DNA of 64,000 bases from Cephalotus follicularis (taxonomy: Eukaryota; Streptophyta; Magnoliopsida; Oxalidales; Cephalotaceae), in NCBI GenBank assembly GCA_001972305.1, contig BDDD01000170.1, positions 326,044 through 390,043 of the forward strand, in the 5' to 3' direction. Position numbers and translations under genes: made by a program. This document shows positions 57,953-64,000 of the stretch, piece after piece (the first letter of the stretch is position 1; each line of letters begins with the position of its first letter). The notes below the pieces were generated by a model. It ran no database searches and had not been told where the DNA came from. It saw only the letters and a program-made list of their open reading frames with translations.

Positions 57953-60900
57953 CTAGACACCAAAGATGAGTCCTATGGTCTCTATCAGACCAAATCACTT
58001 ATATGTGCAACGGTTTAAGTGTTTGACTTATCGAAGGCACACATTTCCTTCCTATTAGGAAAACATAAGGACCTTGGCCCTTGGAAGGCCAAATGACTTT
58101 CATACGCGCCAAGGGTGAAGTGTTTGAGTTAAGCAATGGTCAAATTTTCATCCAAAGTGCCAAACATGAGGATTTTTGCTTTCGGGAGGTGAAAGGCCCT
58201 TCTTATGTGCCATGGTAATGAGTTTGACTTAAGACATGCTTAAATTGCCTTCCTAAGTGCCAAAAATAAGTTCATGGCTTCCAAAAGGCTAAATGACCTT
58301 CTTCTGTGCCAAGGGTGAAGTGTTTGACTGAATGAAGGCTTAAATTGACTTTCTAGACACCAAAGTTGAGTCCTTTGGTCTCTGGCAGGCCAAACCACTT
58401 ATATGTGCCACGGTTTAAGTGTTTGACTGAACGAAGGCACATACTTCCTTCCTAAGTGCAAAACATAGGGACCTTGGTTCCTAGAAAGCCAAATGAATGT
58501 CATATGAGCTTGGGGTGAAGGGTTTGAGTTAAGGAATTGTCAAATTACCATCCAAAGTCCCAAACATGAGGGTCTTGGCTTCCGGGAGGACAAATGCCCT
58601 TCTTATGTGCCTTGGTAAAGAGTTTGACTGAAGAAATGCTTAAATTGCCTTCCTAAGTGCCAAAAATGATGTCATGGCTTCCAGAAGGCTAAATGACCTT
58701 CTTATGTGCCAATGGTGATGTATTTGACAAATGAAGGCTTAAATCGACTTTGTAGACACCAAAGATGAGTCCTTTGCTCTCTAGTAGGCCAAATCACTTA
58801 TATTTACCATGGTTTAAGTGTTTGACTTAACGCGGGCACATATTTCCTTCCTAAGTGGAAAACATAGGGACCTTGACTCTCAGAAGGCAAATGACCTTCA
58901 TATGTGCCAAGGGTGAAGTTTTTGAGTTAAGGAATGGTCAAATTGCCATCCTAAATGCCAAACATGAAGCTGTTGGCTTCCGGGAGGCAAAATGCCCTTC
59001 TTATGTGCCTCGGTAAAGTGTTTGACTCATCAATGCTTAAATTGCCTTCCTAAGTGTCAAAAATGAGGTTACAGCTTCCAGAAGGCTAAATGACCTTCTT
59101 ATGTGCCAAGGGTAAAGTGTTTGGCTGAATGAAGGTTTAAATTGACTCTATAGACACCAAAGTTGAGTCATATGGTCTCTAGCAGGCCAAAAAACTTATA
59201 TGTGCCACGATTTAAGTGTTTGACTTAACGAAGGCACATATTTCCTTCGTATGAGAAAAACATAAGGACCTTGGCCCTTGGAAGGCCAAATGACTTTCAT
59301 ATGTGCCACGGGTGAAGTGTTTAAGTTAAGCAATGGTCAAATTTTCATCCAATGTGCCAAACATCATGCGCTTGGCTTTCAGGAGGCCAAATGCCCTTCT
59401 TATGTGCCATGGTAACGAGTTTAACTTAAGAAATACTTAAATTGCCTTCCTAAGTGCCGAAAATGAGGTCATGGATTCCATAAGGTTAATGGACCTTCTT
59501 ATTTTCCAATGGTGAAGTGTTTGACTGAATGAAGGCTTAAATTGAGTTCCTAGACACCAAGGATGAGTCCTTCGGTCTCTAGCAGACCAAATCACTTATA
59601 TGCACCACGGTTTAAGTGTTTGACTTAACGGCATCTCATATTTCCTTACTAAGTGCAAAACATAAGGACCTTGGATCCTGGAAGTCCACTTGACTTTCAT
59701 ATGTGCCAAGGGTGAAGTGTTTGTGTTAAGCAATGGTCAAATTTCCATCCTTAGTGCCAAACATGAGGCTCTTGGCTTCCGGGAGGTCAAATGCCCTTCT
59801 TATGTGCCATGGTAAAGAGTTTGACTTAAGAAATGCTTAAATTGCCTTCCAAAGTGCCAACAATGAGGCCATGGCTTCCATAAGGCTAAATGACCTTCTT
59901 ATGTGACAATGGTGTAGTGTTTGATTGAATGAAGGCCTTAGTTGACTTTCTAGACACCAAACATGAGTCCTTTGGCCTCTAGAAATCCAAATCCGTTATA
60001 TGTGCCACGGTTTAAATGTTTGACTTAACCCAGACACATATTACCTTCCTAAATACAGAACATAAGGACCATGGCTCCTGGAAGGCCAAATGACCATCAT
60101 ATGTGCTAAGGGTGAATTTTTTGAGGTACGAAATGGTCAAATTTCCATCCTAAGTGCTAAACCTGAGGGTCTTCGCTTCCGGGAGGCCAAATGCCTTTCT
60201 TATGTGCCTTGGTAAAGATTGTGACTTAAAAAATGATTGAATTGCTTTCTTAATTACCAAAAATTAGCCCATGCCTTTCAGAAGGCTAAATGACCATCCT
60301 ATGAGCCAATGGTAAAGTATTTCACTGAATGAAGGCTCAAATTGACTTTCTAGATGCCAAACTCGAGTCCTTTGGCCTATTGAAATCAAAATAACTTATA
60401 TGTGCCATGGTTTAAGTGTTTGACTTAACGCGGGCACATATTACCTTCCTAAGTGCAAAACATAAGGACATTGTCTCCTGAAAGGCCAAATGACCTTCAT
60501 ATATGCCAAGGGTGAAGTGTTTGAGTTAAGAAATGGTCAAATTGCCATCCTAGGTCCCAAACATGAGGCTCTTGGCTTTTGGGTGGCCAAGTGCCCTTTT
60601 ATGCGCCTTGGTAAAGAGTTTGCCTTAAAAAATGGTTAAATTTCCTTGCTAGGTGCCAAAAATGAGGCCATGGCTTCCAGAAGGCTAAATGACCTTCTGA
60701 TGTACCAAGGGTGAAGTGTTTGATTGAATGATGACTTATATTGACTTTCCAGACACTAAAGATGAGTCCTTTGGTCTTTAGCAGGCAAAATCACTTACAT
60801 ATGCCACAGTTTAGGTGTTTTACTTAACGAATGCACAAATTTCCATCCTGGGGGGAAAACATAAGAGCCTTAGCTCTTGGAAGGCCAAATTACTTTCATA

Positions 60901-61646
60901 TTGTCAAGGGTGAAGTGTTTGAGTTACGGAATGGTCAAATTTCCATCCTAATGGAAAAAAATGAGGCTCTTGGCTTCCGGGAGGCCAAATTCCCTTCTTA
61001 TGTTCCTTGGTACAGAGTTTGACTTAAGAGATGCTTAAATTGCCTTTATGAGTGCCAAAAATGTGGCCATGGCTTCTAAAAGGCTAAATGACCTTCTTGT
61101 GTGCCAAGGGTGAAATGTTTGACTGAATCAAGGCTTAAATTGACTTTCTAAACATGAAAGATGTGTCCTATGGTCTCTAGAAAGCCAAATCACTTATATG
61201 TGTCACGGTTTAAAGGTTTGACTTAACGAAGGCACATATTTCCTTCCTAAGTGAAAAACATAATGACATTGGCTCCTGGAAGGCCAAATGACTTTCATAT
61301 GTGCCAAGGGTGAAGTGTTTGAGTTAAGGCATGGTCAAATTCTCATTCTAAGTGCTAAACATGAGGCTCTTGGCTTTAGGCAGGCATAATGCCCTTCTTA
61401 AGTGCCTTTGTCAGGAGTTTGACTTAAGAAATGCTTAAATTGCCTTCCTAAGTGCCAAAATTTTGGTCATGGCTTCCAGAAGGCTAATTGACCTTCTTAT
61501 TTGCCAATGGTGAAGTGTTTGGCTGAATGAAGGCTTAAATTGACTTTCTAGACACCAAACATGAGTCCTTTGGCCTATAGTCGGCAAAATCACTAAATGT
61601 GTCACGGTTTAAGTGTTTAACTTAACGAAGGAACATATTACCTTCC
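57953..61646. repeat. Satellite array, segment 5
   Basis: The same satellite resumes with the CTAGA target duplication after the solo LTR and runs to the CCTTCC monomer end where another LTR begins. The variant GCACAAATTTCCATCC near 60833 matches units near 887, 15941 and 23505, and the TTTAAATG variant recurs near 60009. This indicates that the segment belongs to the same superblock family as segments 1-3. Confidence 0.95.
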
Positions 61647-61829
61647 TGTGACGACCGAATTCCCTTTGGTACTATTCATCAATACATCGTACCGTATTGG
61701 ACCGTACTGAAGTGTATTGTATTGAGGTATTCTTATACCTATTGATATTGTATTGGTTATATGCATGTATAGTCGGGATTTTGGGACGAGTTTCGGAGAG
61801 TTGATCGAATTGACTATTTAAGTCAATTC

Positions 61830-61902
61830 TCTCTCTTTTCTCTCATTATTCACATTTCCTCTCTCTCTCTATCGTTCTCTCTCTCTCTCTCTCTCCCTCT
61901 AA
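61830..61902. repeat. CT-rich microsatellite near the LTR start
   Basis: Runs of CTCTCTCT broken by a few other bases, about 190 bp into the LTR. Such tracts are common in plant promoters and leaders. Confidence 0.9.
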
Positions 61903-62420
61903 TTGGAGCCTCCATATTCCTCCCTTGCAGCTGGAATTGCATCTCCATCGACAAGGACAGTGATTACAAGTGGTGTCTTACCGATTGAACAAGAAAGTAG
62001 CGGTTTATTGGGCGTTTTCAACCAATCGATCGATCGTTAGCTCAAATTTTGAAGCTTCAGTGATAGGTAGGGCTTCCTTACTGAATTGCCCACTGTTTTA
62101 TTGATTGATTGATTGAACTGCATGATTGAATTGAATGATTGAGTGATTGGATTGGGGTTTTTAGGGTTTATAGCAAACCCTTGACCTAATTGCTAAATTG
62201 AATGATTGAAATTGTATTTGGAAGGTTGTAACTAGTCTTACTAACCTCAAATGATTGATTGTAAACTTTGGTTTTCAAAGAATGTCTTTTAATTGGATTT
62301 TTGGCTTGAGATTGGCCCATTTTCTACCAGAAAAGTCGACCCTGCCAGGAAAGACGTCGACCCTTAGCCCAAAGGCTTCAATGTCTTTCTCATACGAGTG
62401 CAACATCCTTGATTCTGTAG

Positions 62421-62460
62421 CAAAGACATCGACGTCTTTCTAAAGACGTCGACATCTTTG
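62421..62460. repeat. Near-perfect 40-bp dyad of two GTCGAC motifs
   Basis: CAAAGACATCGACGTCTTTC faces TAAAGACGTCGACATCTTTG. The arms pair apart from a few positions. Confidence 0.85.
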
Positions 62461-62594
62461 CCTTGAGATGTCTCTCCCCTGGAAAGACGTAGATGCCGAA
62501 CATCGATGCGCACTCCCAGGTTATTTTAATTGAAAAACCTCGACGCCTTTCTCAAAGGACGTCGACGTCTTTGGCCAATGCTCTACATGAACAA

Positions 62595-62636
62595 GGAAAG
62601 ACATCGACGTCTTTATAAAGACATCGATGTCTTTCC
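62595..62636. repeat. Near-perfect 42-bp inverted repeat
   Basis: GGAAAGACATCGACGTCTTT then ATAAAGACATCGATGTCTTT then CC. It equals its own reverse complement except for one mismatched pair. Confidence 0.9.
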
Positions 62637-62829
62637 TCCATTTTAAAGAGGAGTCGACGTCTTTCATTAAGGACATCGACGCCTAATGTACTGAAAGGAG
62701 TTTTGACTGTTTTAAAGCTAGTTTTCTACTTCTTTTCACATAAGCCACTTGTCCGAAACCTCACTTGAGGTGTTCAAGTGTTTGAAAACAGTTTTAATGA
62801 TTGCACTGACCGATTGATTGCTTGGTTCA

Positions 62830-63025
62830 TGAGTGTTGCTGCGAGTCTAAGTCGATAAAATGGATGCACGTTCCCATCCCTCTGTTAGGCACCACCACTT
62901 ATTGCTTTGCTTCGACGTTGAATTGGTACATCGATCGATTGCTTGAGTCGTGAGTGTTGTTGCGAGCCTAAGTCGGTACGATGGACGTACGTTCCCATTT
63001 CTCCATTAGACACCATGACTTATTG
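62830..63025. repeat. Imperfect tandem duplication of about 120 bp in the terminal LTR
   Basis: GAGTGTTGYTGCGAG followed by CTAAGTCG and ACGTTCCCAT occurs at about 62831 and 62952, with similar context (GATTGATTGCTTG-like) before each copy. Confidence 0.8.
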
Positions 63026-63194
63026 ACTTTACCCAATATTGTATTGAATTGATTGATTGATTGATTGTATTGTATGGATCCTATAGAGCGACCTTATGAT
63101 TCGTGTCGGTACGTTAGGGCATTGACTCTGTCCGCCTATTCCGCCGATCGTTTCATTTATTGTATTGACCCGCAGACGAGCGGTATTGATTATT

Positions 63195-63280
63195 GCTCCC
63201 TTTGTGGTCGAGCTTACCGATTGTTTCTCCCTGACGATCGAGCTTACCGATCGCTCCCTTTATGGTTGAGCTTACCGTAT
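63195..63280. repeat. Short tandem repeat of GAGCTTACCGAT units
   Basis: Three units with (G/C)TCGAGCTTACCGATYG or TTGAGCTTACCG and a CTCCCT box, about 32-36 bp apart. Confidence 0.75.
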
Positions 63281-63675
63281 TGACCCAGCCATAGGCTGGA
63301 AGATCTATGAGTTCCAGACCTGATCAATCTGGAAACCGTAGGTAGATCTCCCACCCTTTTTGAAGGACTATCTTCCGTGGGATTGATCACCACTGACAGA
63401 TTGACATTGTATTTACCTGGTCGCATGCTCTATAGGATATTGATTGATTGATTGGGTGTTTCATACACCACCAATAAGTGTCTGCCATTGATTGATTGTT
63501 ATAGATCCTATCCGTATGCTCTTTTGGGCCATTGTCATACGGATAGTCTGATCGCCAATTGTACATGTACATTTTCCATGTCATGCATTGATATTGTACA
63601 CCACACATTGTTATTGTATAAATTGTCACCGATATTGCACATTGTACATGCATACATTCTGCATGGGGTTTCTTC

Positions 63676-63712
63676 TTAGCCAGTGTGGCTAACCCCATCC
63701 TTCGGGGTGGGG
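63676..63712 (+). promoter_or_regulatory. Two adjacent hairpins near the LTR 3' end
   Basis: The first is TTAGCCA-GTG-TGGCTAA (63676-63692). Directly after it, CCCCATCC-TTCG-GGGTGGGG (63693-63712) forms an eight-pair stem with a C(TTCG)G loop, a loop known to be very stable in RNA. The first hairpin is shared with other LTRs in the window. Confidence 0.75.
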
Positions 63713-64000
63713 CTGTGTTGTACCTTTGTGTGCTGCGTAGGTAGGGCAGCAGGTAGCAATGTACAGAAAGACTGAGGACCGTTGATCGCATGACTACTTG
63801 GACACTGAGGAGTTGGTTGTGAGAGATTGGAGTGTAATGTATTGAAAAGACTTGTATTGTAAAGGAATTGTATTGTATGTGTGGATCAATGTATTGTTTC
63901 TTCCGCAACTGATATATATATTGCAAAGTTTTAAGTTTTTCCGCATTTTATACTGCTAGTCCCGACCTTTGTATTGTATATTGGACTGAGCGTAATGCCA

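Larger units (their letters stand above)
62335..62690. repeat. GTCGAC-type motif clusters, terminal LTR
   Basis: About fourteen variants (GACGTCGACCC, GACATCGACGTC, GACGTCGACATC, GACGTAGATGCC, ACATCGATGC, ACCTCGACGCC, GACGTCGACGTC and others), many preceded by AAA and followed by TTT. It is the densest cluster in the window and includes two long dyads. Confidence 0.93.
61647..64000 (+). mobile_element. LTR start of a further element, running off the window (fossil)
   Basis: A sharp switch from satellite (ends CCTTCC) to unrelated sequence starting TGTGACGACC. The order of landmarks matches the LARD-like LTR: a CT-rich tract (about 61830-61900), GTCGAC-type clusters (62335-62690), two adjacent hairpins (63676-63712) and a TTCCGCAACTGATAT box (63900). 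By that comparison the LTR end should lie within roughly 100-150 bp after the window. Whether it is solo or part of a full element cannot be seen. Frames in it are short and unconvincing. Confidence 0.8.

Noticed and set aside
62335-62690. The spaced GTCGAC motifs considered as a CRISPR array
   Set aside because: Motifs are about 12 bp, degenerate and unevenly spaced in a plant LTR, with no cas genes.
61647-64000. A host gene at the right edge, suggested by the CT-rich leader and open frames
   Set aside because: Landmark order (CT tract, motif clusters, hairpin, TTCCGCAACTGATAT box) matches the other LTRs, and the frames are short with no domain.

Overview
This window looks like plant nuclear heterochromatin, probably from a flowering plant. 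The evidence is a long satellite array, a Ty3/gypsy chromovirus with a chromodomain, a Ty1/copia element, a plant-type LINE with an AWNVRGLN endonuclease start and a C-terminal zinc-binding reverse-transcriptase region, and primer binding sites that resemble the 3' end of initiator Met-tRNA. I find no host protein gene, tRNA or rRNA. Species cannot be read from the sequence.

The backbone (about 30 kb: 1-2103, 10453-17054, 22180-28069, 43412-54873, 57953-61646) is one satellite family. Its main period is about 400 bp, made of four diverged monomers of about 100 bp (A, B, C, D in fixed order). Each 100-bp monomer in turn looks like an old dimer of about 50 bp. Larger blocks (about 1.5 kb and 2.5-2.9 kb) are themselves duplicated, shown by shared odd junctions and shared variant units.

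The satellite is interrupted by six retroelement loci. (1) A Ty1/copia element, minus strand, 2104-10452, with target duplication CTAAG. (2) A Tekay-like chromovirus remnant, plus strand, 17055-22179, in an unusual order: pol end, LTR, PBS, gag-protease, part LTR. (3) A LINE, plus strand, about 28070-43411, split by two later insertions: (3a) a LARD-like Ty3/gypsy element with 2.9-kb LTRs and almost no coding capacity, 29597-38312, target duplication AGGGG, and (3b) a solo LTR, 40852-43058, target duplication GGTAG. (4) A solo LTR in minus orientation, related to the chromovirus LTR, 54874-57952, target duplication CTAGA. (5) The start of another LTR at 61647, running off the window.

Three patterns stand out. 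First, clusters of short motifs centred on GTCGAC (either GACRTCGACGYC or CAGTCGACTG) recur in the LTRs or leaders of every LTR element here, although these elements are otherwise different. Second, the LTR/satellite junctions fall at almost the same place in the 100-bp monomer. Third, several LTR families keep the same hairpin (TTAGCC...GGCTAA) and the same TTCCGCAAYTGATAT-type box near the 3' end of the LTR. All LTR elements appear to be broken, non-coding or solo copies and are treated as fossils.
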